DNA from: Sterolibacterium sp964521075
GTDB taxonomy: Bacteria > Pseudomonadota > Gammaproteobacteria > Burkholderiales > Rhodocyclaceae
Assembly (NCBI GenBank): GCA_964521075.1
Contig: CAZFPI010000043.1
Location: 1 to 21,453 of the forward strand
DNA length: 21,453 nucleotides
Direction: 5' to 3'
Every line of letters begins with the position of its first letter. The stretch's first letter is position 1. A program made the translations under genes and the position numbers. Positions 1 through 6,807 of this stretch are shown here, in pieces. Under the pieces are notes generated by a model. That model ran no database searches. It saw only the letters and a program-made list of their open reading frames with translations, and had not been told where the DNA came from.

Positions 1-890
1 TCACCTTCCGCCCCGGGCAACGGCTGGCATTGCTTGGCCGCAATGGCGCGGGTAAATCCACGCTGGTCAAACTGCTTGCCGGAGAACTCCCTCCCCTGAG
101 CGGCACGCGCGTCGCGGCGAAAGACCTGAAAATTGGCTACTTCGCCCAGCACCAGCTCGAACAGCTCCGCCCGGACGAATCGCCCCTGCAGCACATGATC
201 CGTCTCGACCCCAGAACGCGAGAGGCCGATCTTCGCAGCTATCTGGGCAGCTTCGATTTTCGCGGCGACCAGGCCTCCGACCCCTGTGGCCGCTTCTCCG
301 GCGGCGAAAAATCCCGTCTGGCCCTGGCCCTCCTGATCTGGCAAAAACCCAACCTGCTGCTGCTGGACGAACCCACCAACCACCTCGATCTCGAAATGCG
401 CGAGGCCCTGAACCTTGCCCTGCAGGAATACGAAGGCTGTGTGGTGCTGGTGTCGCACGACCGCCACCTTTTGAAAAGCACCGCCGACGAACTCTGGCTT
501 GTGGCCGACGGCCAGGCGCAGCCTTTCGACGGCGACCTCGACGACTATGCCAGCTGGCTGGCCACACAGCGCGCCGCCGCTCCGGCCAAAGAAACCGCCG
601 CCGTGAGCACAGCGCCCGCCGGCAAGGAAAAACGTGTCGAACAGCAAGTGCAACAGACACAGCGTCGCTCACTACAAAAAGAAATCGACAAGCTCGAAAA
701 ACAGCTCGCCGCCTGGCAAGGTGAGCGATCCCTGCTGGAACAACGTCTCGCCGACCCCGGCCTGTATGCGCCGGGCAGCGATCCTGCACTGGCGCAAACG
801 CTGCAGAAGCGGCAAACCGAACTGGCCGCCTCCATCGGGCAGGCGGAGGAACGCTGGCTGGAAGCCCAAGGCATCCTCGATTGTTCTTGA
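1..890 (+). CDS. yheS: ABC-F family ATPase, YheS-like, 3' part only
   Basis: This is the C-terminal half of a soluble ABC-F protein (no membrane domain); the family acts on ribosomes. The reading frame is open from base 3, so the gene starts upstream of the window. Visible are the second Walker A (GRNGAGKST, bases 36-62), the signature FSGGEKSRLAL, Walker B LLLLDEPTNHLD and the switch LVSHDRH. Then comes a charged coiled-coil linker (EIDKLEKQLAAW). The tail SHDRHLL...PFDGDLDDY and the terminal AEERWLEAQ fit YheS rather than Uup or EttA, by memory of E. coli YheS. The last five or six residues (GILDCS) do not look native: homology stops near base 870, where a toxin-antitoxin segment begins. 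A second copy of the native 3' end lies at 1479-1622. The protein is probably functional because only the extreme C-terminus is changed. The subfamily call is fairly sure; the exact symbol is less so. Confidence 0.85.
   Translation, partial: TFRPGQRLALLGRNGAGKSTLVKLLAGELPPLSGTRVAAKDLKIGYFAQHQLEQLRPDESPLQHMIRLDPRTREADLRSYLGSFDFRGDQASDPCGRFSGGEKSRLALALLIWQKPNLLLLDEPTNHLDLEMREALNLALQEYEGCVVLVSHDRHLLKSTADELWLVADGQAQPFDGDLDDYASWLATQRAAAPAKETAAVSTAPAGKEKRVEQQVQQTQRRSLQKEIDKLEKQLAAWQGERSLLEQRLADPGLYAPGSDPALAQTLQKRQTELAASIGQAEERWLEAQGILDCS
853..868 (+). repeat. 16-bp direct repeat, left copy
   Basis: The sequence gctggctggaagccca occurs here, inside the ABC-F 3' end (encoding the RWLEAQ region), and exactly again at 1409-1424. 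The two copies bracket the toxin remnant and antitoxin. It could be a recombination scar or an attachment-like core. It could also be an illegitimate duplication made when the toxin-antitoxin segment was acquired. Confidence 0.75.
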
Positions 891-894
891 TTGC

Positions 895-1026
895 CGAAGC
901 AAGTCCGGTGGTGCGCGAGTGATCTACTTCAACCTGACCGAAGAGGAAATCGTGTTGCTGGTGGCGTTGTACGCCAAGGCCGAGCGCAGCAACATGAGCC
1001 CTTCTGAAATCAGAAAGGTGCTGTGA
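895..1026 (+). pseudogene. 3' remnant of a RelE/HigB-type toxin gene
   Basis: An open frame ending in TGA at 1024-1026 encodes about 43 residues that look like the C-terminal half of a RelE/HigB-superfamily toxin. The GGARVIYF strand, the LLVALYAKAERSNMS strand and turn and the final SEIRKVL helix are typical of the family, whose full length is about 100-110 residues. The N-terminal ~60 codons and the promoter are missing; upstream, the frame runs into ABC-F sequence. No start codon with a usable ribosome site is evident, so this is called a broken gene. It ends 1 bp before the antitoxin ATG, the usual toxin-first HigBA/NadS-like order. Family identification is from motifs only. Confidence 0.7.
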
Positions 1027-1027
1027 C

Positions 1028-1345
1028 ATGGGCAAGAAATTCGACATTGAATCCGTTGCAAAGGCCATCGAGGCCGATGCCGGCGAGGTGCTTCCCGATC
1101 TGCGGCAGGCACTCACGGAGGCGCAGGCAGGCCTGGGGCGCATCACCACGCCTGATCAGATTCTGGTGCGCCAGGCGCGGGAGAAATCCGGCTTGACGCA
1201 GACCGCATTCGCCGAGAGGATCGCAACGCCGGTCGCCACGCTGCGCGACTGGGAGCAAGGGCGCTTCACGCCGCCCGGTGCCGTGGCATGCTTGTTGCGC
1301 CTGATCGTCAAGCATCCCGAACTGACGCACGAACTAACCGCCTAA
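1028..1345 (+). CDS. XRE-family antitoxin / transcriptional regulator (HigA/NadS-like)
   Basis: A 105-residue cytoplasmic DNA-binding protein. The N-terminal ~40 residues are acidic and helical and could contact the toxin. A helix-turn-helix spans roughly residues 46-80 (LVRQAREKSGLTQTAFAERI, then TLRDWEQGR), the classic XRE pattern of toxin-linked antitoxins of the HigA-2/NadS kind. Length is normal, so the antitoxin is intact while its toxin partner just upstream is truncated. Such proteins neutralise the toxin and repress their own operon. The natural operator would lie upstream of the toxin and appears lost. The gene is embedded between two copies of the ABC-F 3' end, which indicates acquisition by transfer. 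It may now act as an orphan regulator, as a guard against a toxin encoded elsewhere, or be decaying. Confidence 0.8.
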   Translation: MGKKFDIESVAKAIEADAGEVLPDLRQALTEAQAGLGRITTPDQILVRQAREKSGLTQTAFAERIATPVATLRDWEQGRFTPPGAVACLLRLIVKHPELTHELTA

Positions 1346-1408
1346 CCCCCGGCGTGCGCCACGGAAAACCGCAGCCCACCCACGCAACGCTCCGGGCAGT
1401 GCCACGGT

Positions 1409-1424
1409 GCTGGCTGGAAGCCCA
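1409..1424 (+). repeat. 16-bp direct repeat, right copy
   Basis: Exact second copy of the 16-mer at 853-868. It matches the first ABC-F copy (gaagccca) and not the corresponding bases of the second ABC-F copy (gagacgca). It therefore derives from the first copy or from a relative of it, not from the adjacent remnant. Confidence 0.75.
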
Positions 1425-1478
1425 GAACGACCAAAATACGCAACGATGAAATTTTTTATTTGGGCAGAAGAAATTCCT
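1425..1478. other. Short A+T-rich segment of unknown origin
   Basis: About 54 bases between the 16-bp repeat and the ABC-F remnant are markedly richer in A and T than everything around them, with a run of six T preceded by three A at 1448-1456. They match neither ABC-F copy. A short frame MKFFIWAEEIP runs in from ATG 1446 and continues into the remnant, but nothing indicates that it is translated. It is most likely a leftover of a mobile or transferred segment. Confidence 0.5.
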
Positions 1479-1622
1479 CTCGCCGATCCCGCCCTCTACG
1501 CCCCGGGCGGCGACCCGGCGCTGGCGCAGACGCTGCAAAAACGCCAGGGCGAACTGGCCGCCTCCATCGGGCAGGCGGAGGAACGCTGGCTGGAGACGCA
1601 AACGGCACTGGAAGCCGGCTGA
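1479..1622 (+). pseudogene. Duplicated 3' end of the ABC-F (yheS-like) gene
   Basis: Forty-seven codons in frame to TGA 1620-1622 repeat the C-terminus of the ABC-F protein: LADPALYAPGGDPALAQ... through AEERWLETQTALEAG. Compared with bases 747-870, most of the 41 comparable codons encode the same residue. There are about 19 base changes, largely at third positions and all in the 5' part, then a perfect 44-base match (819-862 versus 1551-1594). The ending TQTALEAG looks more like a natural C-terminus than the GILDCS ending of the longer copy. It lies 6 bp before the first acyltransferase, so it probably marks the ancestral gene end and the original junction with the sugar operon. It has no start signals of its own. 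Confidence 0.8.
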
Positions 1623-1628
1623 TCCAGG

Positions 1629-2618
1629 ATGGGGCTCTACCGGCTCATGCTGGCGATGCTCGTCGCCATCTCCCATACCGGCGTCAAATTCCACGGCTTC
1701 AATCCGGGCGTGGTCGCGGTGATTTCGTTCTTCCTGCTCAGCGGCTACGTCATGACGCAGCTGATCCGCAAACACTATCCGCAGCCGGCGCATGCGCCGC
1801 GCTTCTACCTCGACCGTGCGGCGCGCCTGTTCCCGCAGTACCTGTTCTATTTTCTCCTGACCTCGCTGTTCATTTACAGCGGCGGCATGCATACGATCTT
1901 CACCCACCAGCTGACGCCGCTGAAATGGCTGCTCAATATTCCCCTCCTGCCGCTCGGCTTTTACATGTTCGGCCTCGACGGCGCGCTGGTCATCCCGCAA
2001 GCCTGGTCGCTCGGTCTGGAAATGTGTTTCTACCTGTGCATCCCCTGGCTGCTGCAATGCCCGACGCGCTGGCGTCATGTGCTCGCCGCCGCTTCGCTGC
2101 TGATCTTTCTGGCGGCCTTCAGCGGCCGGATCGACACGGATCTGTTTGGCTACCGTCTGCTGCCGGGAACCCTGTTCATATTCCTGGCCGGAGTCGCCCA
2201 CGCCGAAAACGGACGCGCGGCGCGAATGTATCGCGGACTGACGTTGGTCTTGGCACTGGGACTGCTGGCACTGGCACTACATGACGAAACCTGGGGCCGC
2301 CTGACCTACAACAAAGAAGTGTTGCTCGGCCTGTCGCTGGGCCTGTTGGCACTCGCCTGGCTCAAACTACGGCCATTTTCGGCCATCGACGAATTTCTCG
2401 GCAATCTCAGCTACGGCGTATTCCTCAATCACATGCTGATCATCGGGTGGCTGCAGCAATACCGGGGTGCTCAGACCTTCACGGCGACGGACGTGATGCT
2501 ATTATTGACAGTTTGCATGGCCGCCGCGTTGCTGTCTTTCCTTTTGATCGAACGGCCTGCGCTCAACTGGCGTCGGACCCTGCGCCTATCCGTCCATGCC
2601 GCTTCCAACAATGATTGA
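1629..2618 (+). CDS. Membrane acyltransferase, acyltransferase 3 family
   Basis: A 329-residue polytopic inner-membrane protein of the acyltransferase 3 (OafA/NodX-like) family, which moves acetyl or similar groups to sugars. Family marks are the conserved His in ISHTG (H16), the FFLLSGYVM helix (34-42), the DRAARLFPQY loop (62-71), AWSLGLEMCFYL (125-136), SYGVFLNHML (261-270) and the closing LIERPALNW (306-314). About ten hydrophobic segments are visible and there is no SGNH extension. The start at 1629 gives the expected N-terminus beginning just before the first helix; AGGA abuts the ATG, so the ribosome site is poorly spaced. It is the first gene of the polysaccharide operon and is followed after 12 bp by a second family member. 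Probable role: O-acylation of the O-polysaccharide. The acyl group and acceptor cannot be read from the sequence. Confidence 0.85.
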   Translation: MGLYRLMLAMLVAISHTGVKFHGFNPGVVAVISFFLLSGYVMTQLIRKHYPQPAHAPRFYLDRAARLFPQYLFYFLLTSLFIYSGGMHTIFTHQLTPLKWLLNIPLLPLGFYMFGLDGALVIPQAWSLGLEMCFYLCIPWLLQCPTRWRHVLAAASLLIFLAAFSGRIDTDLFGYRLLPGTLFIFLAGVAHAENGRAARMYRGLTLVLALGLLALALHDETWGRLTYNKEVLLGLSLGLLALAWLKLRPFSAIDEFLGNLSYGVFLNHMLIIGWLQQYRGAQTFTATDVMLLLTVCMAAALLSFLLIERPALNWRRTLRLSVHAASNND

Positions 2619-2630
2619 GATCACCAAGTC

Positions 2631-3773
2631 ATGAGCGCGGGCAAGAATCAGGAAATTGAATACCTTCGCGCCATCGCCGTGCTGATGACCTGCCTCAGTC
2701 ATCTGCCGCAGCTGATGCCCTATCAGACGGAGGCCCTGACCCGGCTGTTTTTTACCTTCATGCCGTGGACCGGCGTCGATCTGTTCTTCTGCATCTCCGG
2801 TTATGTGGTCAGCCGCAGCTTTGTCGACCTGCTCGACCGCCACAAGAGCGAAGGCGATTTCTGGATCGCCGCGCAAAGCTTCTGGATTCGCCGTGTCTAT
2901 CGTCTGACGCCGTCGGCCTGGCTGTGGGTGGCTGTCGGCATCGTCTGCGCCGCAACCTTCAATACGACCGGCGTGTTCTCGACCCTGCACCAGAATTTTC
3001 GCAGCGCCACGGCCGTCATCACCTTGTCCGGCAACTTCGCCAACCAGTTCGGGCAGATCCTCGCCCCCAACGACATTTACTGGAGCCTGGCACTGGAGGA
3101 GCAGTTTTATCTGCTCTTTCCGCTGTTCCTGCTGGCCGTGCCGGACGCCTGGCGCTGGCGAGTGCTGCTGCTGCTGATCGCCCTGCAGTTTCCCTTCGAC
3201 CGCAACCCCTTCGGCGGCCCTGCCTTGGCCATGGCTTCGTCCTTCCGGCTCGATGCGCTGATGTGGGGCGTCCTGATCTTCCTGTTCTCGCGCTCGCCGC
3301 AATACCGCCTGTTCGAGCCGGTCTTTCTCAAGGGTGCCGGCGTGAAAACGCTGCTGCTGAACGCCTTGCTGATTTACCTGCTCGGCGCCATTGCCGGGCA
3401 GATGATCGCCATGCCCATCGCCGTCGGCCTGGTCGCCATCGTCGCCGCGCTCCTGGTATGGCTGGCTTCTTACGATGCGGGCTATATCTGCCGCATTCCC
3501 GGGCTGGCCGGGGTGCTGGCCTGGCTGGGAGCACGTTCCTATGCAATTTACTTGATTCATGCGCCCGTCTATCGCTTCTGCTTTGAAGCCTGGTCGCGCC
3601 ATGCCGCATCGGTCGGCCATGCGCTCGACGGAACCTATACGTTTCGCATGCTCGCATCGGCCATCGTGCTGGTCCTGGTGCTTGCCGATCTCAATTTTCG
3701 CTTGCTCGAAGAGCCGCTGCGCCGACGCGGCGTCGCCATCGCCGCCCGTCGCCTGGCCTCCCGGCAATCCTGA
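2631..3773 (+). CDS. Membrane acyltransferase, OafA/YrhL-like acyltransferase 3 family
   Basis: A 380-residue polytopic protein with a textbook acyltransferase 3 layout. It shows EIEYLRAIAVLMTCLSHLP with the conserved His (H24), GVDLFFCISGYVVS (48-61), the RRVYRLTP loop (87-94) and the signature IYWSLALEEQFYLLFP (149-164) with paired Glu. SFRLDALMWG, the ARSYAIYLIH segment (301-310) and a final LLEEPLRRRG follow. It is closer to the OafA consensus than the upstream gene, so the pair are distant relatives rather than a recent copy. Expected role: periplasm-facing O-acetylation of a lipid-linked sugar or O-polysaccharide, using an acyl donor from the cytoplasm. It lies 12 bp after the first acyltransferase and 18 bp before a glycosyltransferase, within one transcription unit. 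Confidence 0.88.
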   Translation: MSAGKNQEIEYLRAIAVLMTCLSHLPQLMPYQTEALTRLFFTFMPWTGVDLFFCISGYVVSRSFVDLLDRHKSEGDFWIAAQSFWIRRVYRLTPSAWLWVAVGIVCAATFNTTGVFSTLHQNFRSATAVITLSGNFANQFGQILAPNDIYWSLALEEQFYLLFPLFLLAVPDAWRWRVLLLLIALQFPFDRNPFGGPALAMASSFRLDALMWGVLIFLFSRSPQYRLFEPVFLKGAGVKTLLLNALLIYLLGAIAGQMIAMPIAVGLVAIVAALLVWLASYDAGYICRIPGLAGVLAWLGARSYAIYLIHAPVYRFCFEAWSRHAASVGHALDGTYTFRMLASAIVLVLVLADLNFRLLEEPLRRRGVAIAARRLASRQS

Positions 3774-3791
3774 TCCGTCAAGTTTTGCATC

Positions 3792-5486
3792 ATGCGCTTT
3801 CTCGTCCATTCCGACATCAACGCCAGCACCATTCAAGGCAGCCTCGGCCTGCCGGAATACAGCTATTACTTCGTGCTGAAAACCTACGTCGACGTCCTGC
3901 GCGAACTGGGAGAAGTCATCATTCTCGACGACCCGATGACGCAGGCCGATACGATGTACGACGAAGCACTGCGCGACGGTGGGGATTGCGTCTTTATCAG
4001 CTTCGCGCCGCCGCACCGCGCCCCGGTGGGCCTGCGCTGCCCGACGGTGTGCGTCTTTGCCTGGGAATTCAGCAATCTGCCCGACCGCGCCTGGGATAAC
4101 GAGCCGCGCAATGACTGGCGATACGTCCTCCGCCAGCATGGCCGCACCATCAGCCTGTCGTCCTACACGGCAGACGTTGTGCGCGAGACGATGGGCGCGA
4201 ATTACCCGGTGCGGGCGATTCCCGTGCCGGTCATGGGCGCGCCGGGCGAGCCGCGCTTTCCTCTTTGTGCGCCGCGCACCCTGAGCCTGGATTGCACCGT
4301 CATCGACAATCGTTTTTACGAAATCGGCGCGGAAACCTTCATCAGTCATAGTCCCGCCGAATATCTTCGCCTTCCCTGCTGCCGCAAGCAGAATGTCGAG
4401 ATGGCGTTTGGCCTTGGCGCGCCTGAGTGCGGCATGCTGGGCGGCTTCTATGAACCTGAACCATGGGGAACCTGGTCGCGCATTGCCGCGCCGTGGATCA
4501 TGTTGCCATTTCGCCTCGATGGCCAATACCGCCTCAGCGTCGAATTAGCCCCTTACGGCAAAAACGTGCACCGCCAGATCACCCTGTCCGTGGGGGGGCA
4601 GCCGCAAAGCCTGCGTCTGACCGATAATTTCCACTGGCATGATTTCGTTTTCGACTTTGATGCGAACACGCGATTTATCCAGTTCTCCGGGCTGGATGCT
4701 GCGGGCCTGCCGGATGCACCCGACCCTCGCGGCATGGGCATCGGCCTGCGGGCACTGCGCCTGGAACGCCTCTCCCCCCTAACGCAGGCGCATGCAGAAA
4801 CACCGGAAATGGCAGCAGCACCACTTCGGCTCGCCCTCGAAGGCGTTATTTACACCAGCGTCCTCAACCCCGGCGACGACCGGAAGAACTGGCGCGACAT
4901 GCTGACTGCATTCTGCTTCGCATTCCGCAACGAGCCGCGCGCAACCCTGATCCTCAAGATGACGCATCATTCGCTGGGAGCCTTCCTGGGTCAGGTGCAT
5001 TACATGCTGCAGCGCATCGGAGAGGTCAAGTGCCGCATACTCGTTCTGCATGGTTTTCTCGATGATGAAAACTATCAGCGGCTGGTTGATGCCAGCACCT
5101 ATTGCATCAATACGTCGCGTTGCGAAGGGCTTTGTCTGCCGCTGATGGAATACATGAGCCTGGGGATTCCCGCTGTTGCGCCGCGTCATACGGCGATGCT
5201 CGACTACGTCAATCCCGAAAACACCTTCATCATTCACTCAACGCAGGAGCCTGGCATCTGGCCGCATGATCCGGACATCCGTCCGGGTACGCTCAGGCAT
5301 CGAATCGACTGGCACTCCCTGGTGGATGCCTGCCTGGAGAGTTTCCGCGTGGCGATGGATGAGCCAGAACGCTATCGCGCCATGAGCCAGGCCGCCATCG
5401 ACGCACAGCGTGAATTCTGCGCGCGCGACGCCGTGCGGGAAAGCCTGGCTGGTTTCTTCGATCTTCCGGGGCGGGCCGCATCGTGA
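3792..5486 (+). CDS. GT4-like glycosyltransferase with an inserted beta-sandwich-like domain
   Basis: A 564-residue cytoplasmic glycosyltransferase with GT-B fold features. The N-terminal half (1-155) holds PEYSYYFVLK, LRCPTVCVFAWEFS and a GANYPVRAIPVPV linker. The C-terminal half (345-555) has GVIYTSVLNPGDDRKNW, an LHGFLDDENYQRLV loop and the donor-site region CEGLCLPLMEYMSLGIPAVAP (444-464), where family-4 enzymes carry an E-x7-E motif. Between them, residues ~165-330 form an extra domain with the motif GGFYEPEPWGTWS (217-229) and alternating strands. It resembles the sugar-binding-like jelly-roll modules (DUF7024-like) found in other polysaccharide glycosyltransferases. The next gene is a sister enzyme without this domain. 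The stop overlaps the next start by 4 bp. A run of seven G (4592-4598) lies inside the extra domain. The linkage formed is unknown. Confidence 0.8.
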   Translation: MRFLVHSDINASTIQGSLGLPEYSYYFVLKTYVDVLRELGEVIILDDPMTQADTMYDEALRDGGDCVFISFAPPHRAPVGLRCPTVCVFAWEFSNLPDRAWDNEPRNDWRYVLRQHGRTISLSSYTADVVRETMGANYPVRAIPVPVMGAPGEPRFPLCAPRTLSLDCTVIDNRFYEIGAETFISHSPAEYLRLPCCRKQNVEMAFGLGAPECGMLGGFYEPEPWGTWSRIAAPWIMLPFRLDGQYRLSVELAPYGKNVHRQITLSVGGQPQSLRLTDNFHWHDFVFDFDANTRFIQFSGLDAAGLPDAPDPRGMGIGLRALRLERLSPLTQAHAETPEMAAAPLRLALEGVIYTSVLNPGDDRKNWRDMLTAFCFAFRNEPRATLILKMTHHSLGAFLGQVHYMLQRIGEVKCRILVLHGFLDDENYQRLVDASTYCINTSRCEGLCLPLMEYMSLGIPAVAPRHTAMLDYVNPENTFIIHSTQEPGIWPHDPDIRPGTLRHRIDWHSLVDACLESFRVAMDEPERYRAMSQAAIDAQREFCARDAVRESLAGFFDLPGRAAS

Positions 5487-6805
5487 TTTTCCTTGTCCAT
5501 GCCGCAGAAAATGACCACAGCATTGCCGGAAATCTCGGGACGGCGGATTACAGCTATTTTTTCGTCATGAAAAAATTTCTTCCTGTCTTGCGGACGCTCG
5601 GACGGGTGATCGTCGTCGAACGGCTGGCGCGGGTGGATGACTATTACTTCGTGTTACGCAAACTCGGCTTTGATGTCGTTCTGCTGGCATTCACGCCGCC
5701 GCAGAAAACTCCGCTCGGCCTGCGTTGTCCGACATTTCCTGTCTTCGCCTGGGAATACAGCACCATTCCGGATGAATCCTGGAGCGACGAGCCGCGTCAC
5801 AACTGGGCATGGGTGCTGAAATCTTTGCCGGGAGCCATCACGCATTCCCGCTTCACTGTCGATGCCGTGCATCGCGCGCTCGGCGCGGGTTACCCGGTCG
5901 TTTCGCTGCCCTCCCCCTTGTGGAACGACTTTTCACCGCTTTATCTTCCTGCGGCGACGGCATCCCGCCCCCTATGGCGGCTCGAACTTGCCAGGGGGGT
6001 CGTGCTTGACTCGCACGCGCTGGGCATGGCGGCCGACCAGACGCCCGCCGAACCGGCATTCGAAGAGGGGCCTTGCGGCGTAACGCTCGGCGGCATTGTG
6101 TATACGGCGGTCTTTAACCCCAATGATGGCCGAAAGAACTGGCATGATCTTTTGTCCGGGTTTTGTTTTACTTTCCGGGAAAATCCGGATGCCACGCTGC
6201 TTCTCAAGCTTGCCTACCATGACGCAAAACATGCCTGCGGCATGGTCTGGAAGGAAATGAAAAAACTCGCGCCTTACCGTTGCCGCGTGGTGCTGGTGCA
6301 AGGTTTTCTCGATGCCCGGGCTTATCGGCACATGGTCGGAAACAGCACTTATGTCGTGAATGCCGCTCACGGCGAAGGCCAATGCCTGCCCCTGATGGAA
6401 TTCATGTCGGCGGGTAAGCCCGCCATTGCCCCGGGCCACACGGCAATGGCCGATTACATCACGACAGAAAATGCGTTTGTCGTTCGTTCCAGCGAAGAAT
6501 GGACGCACTGGCCGCATGACCCGCGCCTCGTCCTGCGTACATTCCGTTACCGGATCGACTGGCAGTCGCTATGCCAGGCGTATCGGGAAAGTTTCGATCT
6601 TGCCCGCAACGAGCCGGAAAAATACCGGATGCTTTCCGGCAATGCACATGACACCCTGCGTGAGCATTGCAGCCGTGAGAAGATCGCCGTCCGGCTTGCC
6701 GGCTTCATGCGTGATAACGGATACCCGCTTTTGCGCTGGCAGCCTCTGCGCCGGATGCTGTCGTCGTGTCGCCTTCTGGCGCAGCGTTTGACCGGGGCGG
6801 GCTGA
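5483..6805 (+). CDS. GT4-like glycosyltransferase, sister of the preceding gene
   Basis: A 440-residue glycosyltransferase starting at GTG 5483, which overlaps the previous stop as GTGA, pointing to translational coupling. It parallels the upstream enzyme along its length except for the inserted domain. Matching pieces are ADYSYFFVMK, LGLRCPTFPVFAWEYS, GAGYPVVSLPSPL, GIVYTAVFNPNDGRKNW, LVQGFLDARAYRHMV, and the donor-site stretch GEGQCLPLMEFMSAGKPAIAP (297-317). Residues ~150-200 form a short linker where the sister carries about 165 residues. No signal peptide or membrane helix is seen, so the enzyme is cytoplasmic, probably at the membrane face where the lipid-linked chain grows. It is probably involved in the same glycan as the rest of the operon, possibly a minor or capping sugar. 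In P. aeruginosa two GT genes likewise precede the rhamnan genes (from memory). Confidence 0.82.
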   Translation: MIFLVHAAENDHSIAGNLGTADYSYFFVMKKFLPVLRTLGRVIVVERLARVDDYYFVLRKLGFDVVLLAFTPPQKTPLGLRCPTFPVFAWEYSTIPDESWSDEPRHNWAWVLKSLPGAITHSRFTVDAVHRALGAGYPVVSLPSPLWNDFSPLYLPAATASRPLWRLELARGVVLDSHALGMAADQTPAEPAFEEGPCGVTLGGIVYTAVFNPNDGRKNWHDLLSGFCFTFRENPDATLLLKLAYHDAKHACGMVWKEMKKLAPYRCRVVLVQGFLDARAYRHMVGNSTYVVNAAHGEGQCLPLMEFMSAGKPAIAPGHTAMADYITTENAFVVRSSEEWTHWPHDPRLVLRTFRYRIDWQSLCQAYRESFDLARNEPEKYRMLSGNAHDTLREHCSREKIAVRLAGFMRDNGYPLLRWQPLRRMLSSCRLLAQRLTGAG

Positions 6806-6807
6806 GC

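Noticed and set aside
1407..1622. A free-standing 71-residue gene covering the A+T-rich patch and the ABC-F tail
   Set aside because: The frame begins inside the 16-bp repeat, has no ribosome site, and two thirds of it is simply the duplicated ABC-F C-terminus.
1308..2201. A 297-codon minus-strand frame spanning the ABC-F remnant and the first acyltransferase
   Set aside because: It is antisense to recognisable coding sequence and crosses the recombination junction. Its composition is that of a mirrored frame.
2586..4526. A 646-codon open frame on the minus strand
   Set aside because: It lies opposite two clear acyltransferase genes and a glycosyltransferase. Its translation is rich in Arg, His, Gln and Gly with no recognisable domain, typical of a shadow frame in GC-rich DNA.
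6766..6807. Upstream GTG start for the first methyltransferase
   Set aside because: It would overlap the preceding gene by 40 bp and add residues with no counterpart in the paralogue. ATG 6808, two bases after the stop, is the natural start.
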